Of a stretch of 20,849 bases of DNA, positions 1 through 6,200 are shown piece after piece (the stretch's first letter is position 1; every line of letters starts with the position of its first letter). This DNA is from Baffinella frigidus. Lineage: Eukaryota; Cryptophyceae; Cryptomonadales; Baffinellaceae. The position numbers and the translations under genes are program-made. Below the pieces are notes generated by a model that was not told the DNA's origin, made no database searches, and saw only the letters and a list, made by a program, of their open reading frames with translations. The DNA lies in NCBI GenBank assembly GCA_026770585.1, contig MU647157.1:69225-90073 (forward strand), read 5' to 3'.

Positions 1-49
1 TTAGGGTTTAGGGTTTAGGGTTTAGGGTTTATAGGGTTTAGGGGTTAGA
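1..49 (+). repeat. Short TTTAGGG telomere-type array
   Basis: About six TTTAGGG units with one indel (TTTATAGGG) and a final TTTAGGGG. The G-rich strand is on +, so the array points into the window. A true left chromosome end would show CCCTAAA here, so this is interstitial or the inner edge of an array that continues to the left. Confidence 0.9.
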
Positions 50-130
50 AAAGTTGAAGAGCCACCTGTCTGGGGTTTCGGGTTCCAGGTGTGGTGTTTA
101 GGTTTGGGCCTCCCAGGGGGGACCACTCGA

Positions 131-258
131 GGCTAGAAGTGTGACTATTTTAAAACAGTCATTCTTTTCCGAGTGAAGAGAAAAAAAATTGTGTAGTAAT
201 TTTCACACAAATAGGGGCATATGGTCACGTGAAGTTATAACTTGAGATACGTGACCAT
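131..258. repeat. Family A fragment and a small hairpin
   Basis: Positions 131-158 match 14683-14710 with two mismatches; both are followed by GTGTAGTAAT motifs (191-200 here), the end motif of the family A hairpins. A separate hairpin lies at 221-258, with ten-base arms ATGGTCACGT/ACGTGACCAT and an inner palindrome AAGTTATAACTT. No coding signal is seen. Confidence 0.6.
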
Positions 259-353
259 CTTGAGTGGCCAGCCGGTCAAATTTGACCGCCAAGAGGTCCT
301 AGGTAGGTCCTAGGGCCCTACGGTAGGGCGTATGAGCCTACTGGCCACTTAAG
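259..353. mobile_element. Family D MITE-like element, copy 1
   Basis: The ends CTTGAGTGGCCAG and CTGGCCACTTAAG are inverted repeats (12 of 13). Inside lie the perfect palindrome CGGTCAAATTTGACCG (273-288) and a CCTAGGGCCCTACGGTAGGG stretch also present at 12039-12144; the same family is split at 13270-13447. There is no coding capacity, so it would be non-autonomous if mobile. Confidence 0.7.
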
Positions 354-516
354 GGATAATATAATACGGAATCTGAGTCCGTGCTCTCCCAACACCGGGG
401 GCGCGTACAATTCCATTTTAATATGTGCCCTGGTAATTTTAAAATGCGTCTTGTTTTAAAATGAGTATTTTAAAATGAGTCTGCAAAACACTGACACCCG
501 CAGACGGCTGCACGCA
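354..516. other. Intergenic, AT-rich stretch
   Basis: No ORF or exon signal is seen. A short direct repeat of TTTTAAAATGAGT lies around 450-480, and a small hairpin ACGGA/TCCGT at 369-385. Confidence 0.5.
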
Positions 517-690
517 TTTCACTCGGAGCCACAACATTCCGCCTAAGTCAACTCCCTCTGAAAGCTAGCGCCTTAAGTCAAATGCCTGGTCCCAGACCAG
601 GGTCCGTCTAAACGAAATCAGGGTAAAGTTGACTTAGGTGAGCTGGTTGACTTAGCTGAAATCTTGCGGGTCGGAGTGCATTTCATCCCG
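517..690. repeat. Imperfect hairpin element
   Basis: Inner arms CCTAAGTCAACT (542-553) and AGTTGACTTAGG (627-638) are perfect inverted repeats. An outer diverged pair reaches about 517 and 690, and a short palindrome CCTGGTCCCAGACCAGG sits near the centre at 585-601. It belongs to no family seen elsewhere in the window, although CTTAAGTCAA arms also occur in the hairpin at 3775-3921. Confidence 0.55.
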
Positions 691-734
691 CTCGCGTGAC
701 TGTACCCTGAACCCTAAACACTCAGCCGCTGTAC

Positions 735-764
735 CTCCGTGTACATCTTGGCCATAACGGTGCG
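735..764 (-). other. Isolated exon-like decapeptide unit (RTVMAKMYTE)
   Basis: On the minus strand this 30-nt stretch follows GGGCAG and is followed by GTACAG, so it is flanked by acceptor-like and donor-like dinucleotides. It reads as ten codons, RTVMAKMYTE, matching the tandem units at 1791-2607 and the exon end at 5476. A more decayed copy at about 1150-1177 reads HTVMARMYT and lacks the donor. Whether it is transcribed is unknown. Confidence 0.4.
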
Positions 765-766
765 CT

Positions 767-951
767 GCCCACACGAGGCTATCCATGCGAACAGATTCAT
801 AAGTCAATTATTGGATTATTGCCCAGGAAACACGCCAAAAGTCAGCAAATGATCACGTTTCCTCCCGGTTTTCCGGGGAAAACGTGATCATCCCCCCACA
901 ATTTTTCAAAACGCCCTTTTATTCTGTTCGCATGCATAGCCTCGTGTGGGC
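767..951. repeat. Hairpin element with 30-bp arms
   Basis: Positions 767-796 and 922-951 are inverted repeats matching at 28 of 30 positions. The centre holds a second perfect pair, TGATCACGTTT (850-860) and AAACGTGATCA (880-890). The left edge lies two bases beyond the exon-like unit at 735-764, so on the minus strand the hairpin lies just upstream of that unit's acceptor-like CAG. Confidence 0.7.
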
Positions 952-989
952 GTCCCGTGCCCTCCCAGCGCCGGGGCCGTGTACAAGTC

Positions 990-1146
990 CCAGCAGCGTC
1001 AACTCCAGTCATTTGTTTTGTGTAGTACCAGAATCGTCGAGCATGTGCCATTGTTCCGTTCTATTCGTGGCCATCGAGTGTGAAAATCGCAGTACAAACT
1101 CACGATGTCTAGCTCTGCCTGAGTTTTATTCTGGCTCGTCCTAAAG
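990..1146 (+). repeat. Dispersed repeat B, copy 1
   Basis: About 155 bp that recurs in inverted orientation at 3536-3700 with roughly ten substitutions. Both copies keep an open frame of about 45 codons (containing CENRSTNSRCLALPEF), but nearly all differences between them change the amino acid, so there is no sign that the frame is selected. Confidence 0.75.
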
Positions 1147-1213
1147 ACGTGTACATCCTGGCCATAACGGTGTGCTGCGTCCCGTGCCCTCCCAACGCTG
1201 GGACCGTGTACAA

Positions 1214-1243
1214 GTCCGTGTTACTATTAGTGGTAACACGGAC
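1214..1243. repeat. Short perfect hairpin
   Basis: GTCCGTGTTAC and GTAACACGGAC form eleven-base perfect arms around an eight-base loop. Downstream (1262-1300) three TTGTACC motifs follow in direct orientation. Confidence 0.7.
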
Positions 1244-1338
1244 GTGACGGTAGTAACTTTTTGTACCGGCTTGTACCTTTTTGTACCGCCTTGTTACAGC
1301 CCGGTACTACTTTCGGGACGTGACAGCAGTACAAGGAC

Positions 1339-1610
1339 GTGCATATTTCACTTGCACTGGCACGTGCAAATCTTCGCAAATCTTTGTACGCGCGAGTGAA
1401 GCCACGTGCGCCCTATGTGGAACAGCCCCGCCGGCAGGCTCTTGAGCGCCCGCGTGACCGGTCACGCGGACGCCGAAGCCAACTGTCCGAGGTTACTGCC
1501 TTGTCATGTTCCGCCCGTTGTGAGCCTCCTGCACATAGGGCGTGAAATATGCACGTGCACTGGCACGTGCACATCTTCGCAAATCTTTGTACGCGCGAGT
1601 GAAGCCACGT
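1339..1610. repeat. Hairpin flanked by about 60-bp direct repeats
   Basis: Direct copies at 1350-1407 and 1555-1610 (containing CTTCGCAAATCTTTGTACGC) flank an inverted repeat whose arms are GCGCCCTATGTGG (1408-1420) and CACATAGGGCG near 1532-1542. Inside lies the 20-bp perfect palindrome CCGCGTGACCGGTCACGCGG at 1450-1469. The 13-mers GTGCATATTTCAC (1339) and GTGAAATATGCAC (1542) are also an inverted pair. The layout resembles an insertion with an unusually long target duplication, or a foldback duplication. Confidence 0.6.
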
Positions 1611-1642
1611 CACAGGTCCGAGGTTTCAGAAGACACGATTTG

Positions 1643-1779
1643 ATCTCCATATAAGTATTAATTGATTGCTTTTTGACAACGAAAATTACTACACGATTTG
1701 CTTATACAAGTAATAGTAGAGCATTTGTGTAGTAAATTTCGTTGCGCCAAAAGCAATTAATTAACACTTTCGTGGAGAT
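1643..1779. mobile_element. Family A hairpin, copy A1
   Basis: Ends ATCTCCA/TGGAGAT, then long arms through AATTGATTGCTTTT and a 51-bp core bounded by ATTACTACAC and GTGTAGTAAA. The copy at 13495-13632 is the same subfamily in reverse orientation with the same arms. On the minus strand A1 starts about 11 bases after the GTACGA donor-like site of the adjacent exon-like unit (1791-1820). Confidence 0.8.
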
Positions 1780-1782
1780 GAG

Positions 1783-2655
1783 ATTCGTACCTCCTTGTAC
1801 ATCTTTGCCATGGCAGTATCCTGCGTCCCGTGCCCGCCAAGCTTGGCGGGCGCAGGGGGGGTACGAGCGAGTGAAGCCACGTGACAGGTTCAAGGTTGCA
1901 TAGGACATGTTTCGTACCTCCTTGTACATCTTCGCCATGGCGGTGTTCTGCGACCCTTGCCCGGCAAGCTTGTAGGGTTTAGGGTGTAGGGTCTTTTGCA
2001 GCACAAGGCTCATTTTCAAATTACCAGTACACATACACGATCCGTACCTCCGTGTACATGTTCGCCATAGCGGCACTCTTCGTCCCGTGCCCGCCCACCA
2101 AGCTTCCTTGCCCGCCAAGCTTGGCGGGCGCAGGGGGGGTACGAGCGAGTGAAGCCACATAACAGGTTCAAGGTTTCATAGGACATGTTTCGTACCTCCG
2201 TGTACATGTTCGCCATAGCGGTACTCTGCGTCCCATACCCGCCCGCCAAACTTCCTTGCCCGCCAAGCTTGACGGGCGGGGGGGGGGGGCGTGTCCCGCA
2301 CGTAACAGGTTCACGATTCGTACCTCCATGTACATGTTGTTGTACATCTTCGCCATGGCAGTATCCTGCGTCCCGTGCCCGGCAAGATTGGCGGGCGCAG
2401 GGGGGGGCGTGTCCCGCACATAACAGGTTCACGATTCGTACCTCCTTGTACATGTTGCGTACCTCCTTGTACATGTTCGCCATAGCGGTGTTCTGCCGTG
2501 CCCGCCAAGCTTGGCGGGCGCAGGGGGAGTGTGAAGCCACGTAACAGGTTCAAGGTTTCATAGGACATGTTTTCTACCTCCTTGTACATCTTCGCCATGG
2601 CGGTGTTCTGCGTCCCGTGCCCGCCAAGCTTGGCGGGCGGGGGGGGGGGCTTGTC
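1783..2655 (-). repeat. Tandem array of exon-like decapeptide units with ~97-bp intron-like spacers
   Basis: Seven units with a period near 128 bp (117-148). On the minus strand each has a stretch after CAG (once AAG) and before GTACG or GTAGA: 2578-2607, 2463-2492 (or 2442-2492), 2324-2365, 2196-2225, 2048-2077, 1918-1947 and 1791-1820. All lengths are multiples of three (30, 42 or 51) and all are open in one frame, with consensus [NDS][TA]AMA[KN]MY[KT]E. The spacers (76-118 bp) mostly contain the palindrome CCCGCCAAGCTTGGCGGG or a decayed form, plus a shared GAAGCCACGTAACAGG segment. One spacer (1948-2047) carries telomere-like TTTAGGG sequence. This is either a multi-exon protein with a repeated ten-residue motif or a satellite seeded from such an exon. 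No start, stop or promoter could be assigned. Confidence 0.7.
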
Positions 2656-2820
2656 CCGCGCGATCTCCACCGTCTGCGATCCCAGCGCCTGCACGTGCAC
2701 GACACAAAAGTCAATTCAGACACAAAAGTCAATTCATCGGGCCAGGAATTGACATTCAGCGATCTGAGCGCCTGCAACCATCCATCCATGGCAAACATCG
2801 ACAGTTAGCCACCGTGTGTC

Positions 2821-2968
2821 ACACAGGGCGCTACGTGGGGGTGTTCCAGGGGCGCCCTTTGAGCCATTGAGGCGCCCTTGGAGCCGTTTTCTTCTCAAAA
2901 TTGACTTTTGGATACCATTTTCCCTCAAAAATTACTTTGAAATACCCCCCCCTCAAGCCCTGCGTGGG
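2821..2968. mobile_element. Family C MITE-like element, copy 1
   Basis: Same family as 6377-6527 and 9732-9880. Shared parts are GCCCTGCGTGG at the end, a GGTATTC-like subterminal block, GCCCTTTGAGCCATT, and CGCCCTTGGAGCCGTTTTCT. The left end is more diverged here (CAGGGCGCTACGTGG). No coding capacity. Confidence 0.75.
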
Positions 2969-3241
2969 TAGGTTGTTGATGCAGAACTTCTGAACGTCTT
3001 CTCTCCTTTTATGGAGGGGGGACCGGCTTACTAAACCCTACCAAGTGTCACTTGGTACTAGATCGCCGGAATCTGGCGAGATTGTACCAAAACGATTTAG
3101 GGTTTGGTCATCGCGCGATCTCCACGTTCTGCCCAACTCCTGCAAGACGTCCTGCGTGGGTAGGTTGTTGATGCAGAACTTCTGAACGTCTTTTCTCCTT
3201 GTATGGAGGGGGGGGCGGCTTACTAAACCCTACCAAGTGTC
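2959..3241 (+). repeat. 91-bp direct repeat pair (2959-3049 and 3151-3241)
   Basis: Both copies begin CCTGCGTGGGTAGG and end CTACCAAGTGTC; few substitutions separate them. The first copy overlaps the end of the family C element. The spacer carries a GAATC-centred short palindrome (3063-3079) followed by ATTGTACCAAAACGATTT, which also occurs in diverged form at 5051-5097. Confidence 0.75.
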
Positions 3242-3535
3242 GCACGCAATCTCCACGTTCTGCGAGCCCAGCGCCTACAAGACACCACATCGAATCCAGT
3301 GCACGCCACAAAAGTCAATTCATCGGGCCAGGAATTGACATTATGCGATCCCAGTTCTGCGAGCCCAACGCCTGCAAGACGTTCTGCCCGCCAAGCTTGG
3401 CGGGCGCAGGGTGTGTGTGAAGCCACGTAACAGGTTCGAGGTTTCAGAGGACACGATTCGAACTCCTGCAAGACGTTCTGCGAGCCCAGCGCCTGCAAGA
3501 CACCACACCGAATCCAGAGCAAAAGGGCGAATAGA

Positions 3536-3700
3536 AAGTCTTTGGGACGAGCCAGAATGAAACTCAGGCAGAGCTAGACATCGTGAGTTTGTACTGCGAT
3601 TTTCACAATTGATGGCCACGAATAGAACGGAACCATGGCGAATGCTCGACGATTCTGGTACTGAACAAAACAAATGACTGGAGTTGACGCCGCTGGTACC
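3536..3700 (-). repeat. Dispersed repeat B, copy 2 (inverted)
   Basis: Reverse-orientation copy of 990-1146, slightly longer at the side reading GGTACCAGCGGCGTCAACTC on the minus strand. See copy 1 for why the shared open frame is not called a gene. Confidence 0.75.
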
Positions 3701-3774
3701 AAACCGTCGATTTCTGCAACAGTTTCATTACTCGCGGGACCAGCAGCCACGATAGGCCACACGTAAAAAAATCA

Positions 3775-3921
3775 CAGCACAACCCACCCTGGAGGCAATT
3801 TCTCGGCAAATCGATGGTTGCTTAAGTCAACTCCCATAAACATGCGCCCGGAATCCGGGCGCATCTGGTGGAGATTGACTTAAGATTTGCCCCTGGGTTG
3901 ACTCCAGGGTGGGTTGCGCTG
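3775..3921. mobile_element. Hairpin with GAATC-centred 23-bp palindrome
   Basis: Outer arms of 20 bases match at 19 positions (3775-3794 with 3902-3921). Inner arms CTTAAGTCAA and TTGACTTAAG follow, and the centre is a perfect odd palindrome at 3842-3864 (eleven pairs around one A, inside GGAATCC). The central device is shared with the L family although the ends differ. It lies about 30 bp before the telomere-like array. Confidence 0.75.
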
Positions 3922-3950
3922 CGAAATGTTCCTCACACGTGAGGATTGTG

Positions 3951-4210
3951 GTTTGGGGTTCAGGGGTTTGGGTTTAGGGTCTAGTGTTTAGGGGTTGGGG
4001 TTCAGGGGTTAGGGGTTGGGAATTAGGGTGCAGGGTATGGAGTGCAGGGTTTGGGGTGCAGGGTTTGGGGTGCAGGGTTTGGGGGTGCAGGGTTTGGGGT
4101 GCAGGGTTTGGGGTGCAGGGTTTGGGGTGCAAGGTTTAGGGGTGCAGGGTTTGGGGTGCAGGGTTAGGGGTGCAGGGTTTGGGGTGCAGGGTTTGGGGTT
4201 CAGGGTTTAT
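3951..4210 (+). repeat. Interstitial telomere-like array, GTGCAGGGTTTGGG variant
   Basis: Begins with decayed TTTAGGG/TTCAGGG units and then becomes a regular 14-bp dimer, GTGCAGGGTTTGGG, repeated about ten times from 4028. The dimer is two diverged heptamers, so it arose by local amplification of a decayed pair. G-rich strand on +. Confidence 0.85.
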
Positions 4211-4251
4211 ACCCCTCTCCGCCAAAGAGGTCTGAAGTGGCATCGAGCAGC

Positions 4252-4391
4252 GCCTCTCCTCTCTCTCTTCCCCCCCTCCTCTCCTCTCTCTCTCTCCCTC
4301 TCTCTCGCCCTCTCTCCCTCTCTCCTCTCTCTCTCTCTCTCCTCTCTCTCCTCTCTCTCCGCTCTCTCCCTCTCTCTCTCTCTCTCCCTCG
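4252..4391 (+). repeat. CT-rich microsatellite
   Basis: About 140 bp of (CT)n with CCCTC interruptions, all pyrimidine on +. It produces spurious serine/leucine ORFs on + and arginine/glutamate ORFs on -. Confidence 0.95.
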
Positions 4392-4420
4392 AGGAGGGTT
4401 CGTGAACCTCTTGTACCAGG

Positions 4421-4545
4421 ACATGAACATACGATACATGTATAGCCTATAACATACAATACATGTACAGCCTATAACATACAATACATGTATAGCCTAT
4501 ATTTGTACCAGGACATGAACATACAATACATGTAAAGCCTATAAA
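4421..4545 (+). repeat. Short tandem repeat, AACATACAATACATGTA unit
   Basis: About four copies of a 25-30 bp unit containing ACATACAATACATGTATAGC. Two copies start with TGTACCAGGACATGAACATA, which resembles the start of the K-family core TGTACCAGGACGTGACATA. Confidence 0.8.
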
Positions 4546-4627
4546 CCATCATGTACAGCTCCTGCCTGGTACAAAACCTTGCCTGCGCGAAGGGAGGTTC
4601 AATTGAACAATTCAAGAAGGCGGTCCC

Positions 4628-4778
4628 AGCTCTCATACGCAAACACTTATAATTTATAAACTGGATTCAATGAAATTTACAACACAAAACGATCTCTACT
4701 AGTAATATTAAAGCAACCGTGTAGTAATTTTGATTGAAATCCAGTTTATAAATTATAAGTGTTTCCATATGAGCTCTG
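4628..4778. mobile_element. Family A core in unrelated arms (copy A-H7)
   Basis: Perfect 27-bp arms (4641-4667 with 4738-4764) plus an outer CAGCTCTCAT/ATGAGCTCTG pair. The centre is the family A core: CTACTAGTAATATTAAAGCA then GTGTAGTAAT. The arms have no resemblance to the arms of A1, A2 or A5, while the core does. Confidence 0.8.
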
Positions 4779-4819
4779 CCCCTGGTTATCTGGGCTCCTC
4801 GTTACAGCATCTAAATGTA

Positions 4820-4997
4820 CTAGAGCGCTTGCGGGAAAACTTGTCGGATTTCACGAGAAATATTTTCAGAAATTCAGAACTTTTGTACCAGGACGTGACA
4901 TAAAACCGGTCCATCTAAACGATTCTGGTACAAATGCTCTGAAATTCTGAAAACATTTCTCGTTGAAATCCGACAAGTTTGACCGCAGGCGCTCTAC
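4820..4997 (-). mobile_element. K-family hairpin K1 with GT...AG ends
   Basis: Reads GTAGAGCG at its start and CGCTCTAG at its end on the minus strand. The arms extend about 60 bp with few mismatches, including CTTGTCGGATTTC. The centre of about 52 bp, bounded by TTTGTACCAGGACGTGACAT and GATTCTGGTACAAA, is nearly identical to that of K2 (18974-19142). The GT...AG ends are compatible with an intron on the minus strand, but the flanks show no convincing exon. Its last TA is shared with the next hairpin. Confidence 0.8.
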
Positions 4998-5119
4998 CAG
5001 CCCTCACAGAAAGACCAAACCACTTCCATCCTTCTATTTTCTGGTACCCCCTCGCCAGAATCCGGCGAGATTGTACCAAATCGATTGAGGGTCTGGTCTT
5101 GCTCTGGGGGCTGGCGGTA
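4995..5119. mobile_element. L-family hairpin L1
   Basis: Ends TACCAGCCCTCACAG and CTCTGGGGGCTGGCGGTA, subterminal AGACCAAAC / GGTCTGGTCTT, and a centre CTCGCCAGAATCCGGCGAG (5051-5069) followed by ATTGTACCAAAT. It abuts K1 and shares a TA dinucleotide with it. Confidence 0.7.
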
Positions 5120-5175
5120 TTCATCTTCGTATACGTTGTATACTCGGTGATATATAACTCTGGGCAGGTGACTCT

Positions 5176-5646
5176 CTAGAGCATCTTTCTGCTCTCGCGT
5201 GTCGCCTCCCTCACTTTCTGGCAACGAAATTTACTGCACAATTGGGTCTTACTAGTAATAGTAAAGCATCTGTGTAGTAATTTTCGTGTCGATGGACCAG
5301 AAGCGGGGCTGTACCTCCTCGCCTCCCGCAGGCTGGCAACGAAAATTACTACACGAATGATGGAATTGTGTAGTAATGTCCATGCAGATGTTTTGAAGAA
5401 AATACTTGAATTACTACACAATTCCATCATTCGTGTAGTAATTTTCGTGTCGATGGACCAGAAGCGGGGCTGTACCTCCTTGTACATCTTCGCCAGCTCC
5501 TTCGCGTGAGGTCCCTTGAAGACTTTTGCGGGCGTCGCCTCCAACTCCGACGACGCGTCCGTGCGTGCCCTGCGCGCAACGGCGCCATTAACGGTCACTT
5601 CCCGCTCCAAAGTTGACGGATTTGTACCGCAAACCCAGCATGTCAA
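5176..5646 (-). CDS. 3' end of an unrecognised gene with two hairpin-bearing introns
   Basis: Proposed model, minus strand. Exon 5476 up to about 5569-5646 is open with GC-rich third positions and reads ...SSELEATPAKVFKGPHAK then ELAKMYKE, ending GAG before a GTACAG donor. A candidate intron at 5333-5475 ends TTGCCAG; a six-codon exon (5315-5332, PAGGEE) follows; a second candidate intron at 5218-5314 again runs from GTACAG to TTGCCAG; the last exon (5176-5217) reads KVREATRESRKML and stops at TAG. All junctions keep phase 0. The peptide is charged and probably helical, with no family recognised. The AKMYKE end is the same as in the tandem units at 1791-2607. The 5' end is unclear: the ATG at 5646 lies in a small hairpin (5614-5653), and a CGCGCAG acceptor at 5570 is possible. 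Read without splicing, the frame stays open for 156 codons to the same stop, so a single-exon reading cannot be excluded. Confidence 0.45.
   Translation of the reverse strand: MTCWVCGTNPSTLEREVTVNGAVARRARTDASSELEATPAKVFKGPHAKELAKMYKEVQPRFWSIDTKITTRMMELCSNSSIFFKTSAWTLLHNSIIRVVIFVASLREARRYSPASGPSTRKLLHRCFTITSKTQLCSKFRCQKVREATRESRKML
5218..5314 (-). mobile_element. Candidate introner element 1 (family A hairpin A3)
   Basis: 97 bp from GTACAGCCCCGC to TTTCGTTGCCAG on the minus strand. Its first 43 bp are identical to the first 43 bp of 5333-5475 and its last 10 bases are the same. Between them lies a family A core (ACTAGTAATAGTAAAGCATC on +). The size matches the spacers of the 1783-2655 array. 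Confidence 0.55.
5333..5475 (-). mobile_element. Candidate introner element 2 (hairpin A4)
   Basis: 143 bp with the same donor side as 5218-5314 and the same TTCGTTGCCAG acceptor side. The interior is a hairpin with perfect 38-bp arms (5340-5377 and 5410-5447), each arm containing both ATTACTACAC and GTGTAGTAAT, so a family A half was itself duplicated and inverted. Loop of 32 bp. Confidence 0.55.
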
Positions 5647-5671
5647 CTTAAGTCCGTGCGTGCCCTGCGCG
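5557..5671 (+). repeat. 20-bp exact direct repeat (5557-5576 and 5652-5671)
   Basis: GTCCGTGCGTGCCCTGCGCG occurs twice, 95 bp apart. On the minus strand both copies contain CGCGCAG followed by GGCACGCACGGAC, an acceptor-plus-exon-start look. The segment between includes the hairpin AAGTTGAC/GTCAACTT. A third, partial copy of the neighbouring coding sequence lies at 6162-6197. Confidence 0.75.
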
Positions 5672-5717
5672 GATAGAGGGCACTGCGAGACTCAATGGTT
5701 CGAGACCCCCCGTAGAA

Positions 5718-5798
5718 AGGCAGAGGGAGGGGGGGGGGGGGGAGAGAGAGCGAGAGAGCGAGAGAGGGGGGGAGAGAGAGAGAGATACAGAGAGACAG
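5718..5798 (+). repeat. Poly-G and GA-rich microsatellite
   Basis: A run of about 14 G followed by (GA)n with CG and GGGG interruptions. Purine-only on +. Confidence 0.95.
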
Positions 5799-5823
5799 AA
5801 GGGGGCCTCCTCATGCTCAGGCG

Positions 5824-5916
5824 AGGGATCCCACGACCAAAAAGTCTCGGCCTACGGTAGGAGGTCCTAGGTAATACCGTATGCCTAACTACCCCATTTT
5901 CAGGCCGTTAGCCTAT
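5824..5916. mobile_element. Half of an M-family hairpin (M3)
   Basis: Matches the right half of the element at 19777-19940: GGGATCC, CCAAAAAGTCTCGGCCTACG, TAGGAGGTCCTAGG, then CCCCATTTTCAGGCCGTTAG. The left arm is absent. CATGCTCAGGCG occurs at 5812-5823 and again at 5930-5941, flanking the half-element like a target duplication. Confidence 0.7.
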
Positions 5917-6041
5917 GAGCATGCTCAGGCGGTTGTGGTCGAGGAGGAGGGACCTAGGGTAACATAGCTGTTCTGGGTCCCTTCTCCGTGTTATATAGAT
6001 GCGATACGTCCTTCCCCGGTGTTGATAACACTAGGGCGCAC

Positions 6042-6160
6042 CGGAAAATGGGGAAATGGGGAAATTGGAGCCATTTTGTCCACTTTTGAGAAATTCATGG
6101 TACTAAATTTCTCAAAAGTCGACAAAATGGCTCCAATTTCTCAAATTCCAATATTTCCCG
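6042..6160. repeat. Hairpin with 20-bp perfect arms
   Basis: GAAATTGGAGCCATTTTGTC (6061-6080) and its exact complement (6121-6140), with an inner pair TTTTGAGAAATT/AATTTCTCAAAA. The loop is CATGGTACT, with the GGTAC motif of other hairpins here. Weaker pairing continues outward to 6042 and 6160. Confidence 0.8.
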
Positions 6161-6200
6161 TCGCCTCCAACTCCAACGACGCGTCCGTGCGTGACCTTAA

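Larger units (their letters stand above)
2655..3510 (-). repeat. Dispersed ALGSQNVEIA-encoding exon-like fragments
   Basis: On the minus strand at least five copies of a segment starting after CAG or TAG read ALGSQNVEIA or close variants: about 2655-2690 (ALGSQTVEIARDK), 3245-3282 (ALGSQNVEIACD), 3350-3372 (truncated), 3476-3500 (ALGSQNVLQE) and a frameshifted one at 3118-3145. The segment before each is usually GTCTTGCAG or similar. They resemble repeated acceptor-plus-exon pieces but lack a common donor, so coding status is doubtful. Confidence 0.45.

Noticed and set aside
1-49. Left chromosome-end telomere
   Set aside because: Orientation is wrong for a left end and the array is under 50 bp.
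990-1146. Open frame with CENRSTNSRCLALPEF conserved in two copies (also 3536-3700)
   Set aside because: Nearly all differences between copies change the residue, so the shared frame reflects shared repeat ancestry, not coding selection.
1834-2640. CRISPR-like array of CCCGCCAAGCTTGGCGGG palindromes
   Set aside because: Spacers between palindromes are themselves repeated and uneven in length, and the setting is eukaryotic.
4016-4405. 129-codon plus-strand ORF
   Set aside because: Generated by the telomere-like dimer array and the CT tract.
5630-5715. tRNA gene suggested by GGTTCGAGACC at 5695
   Set aside because: No T-stem pairing around it and no A box or acceptor stem upstream.
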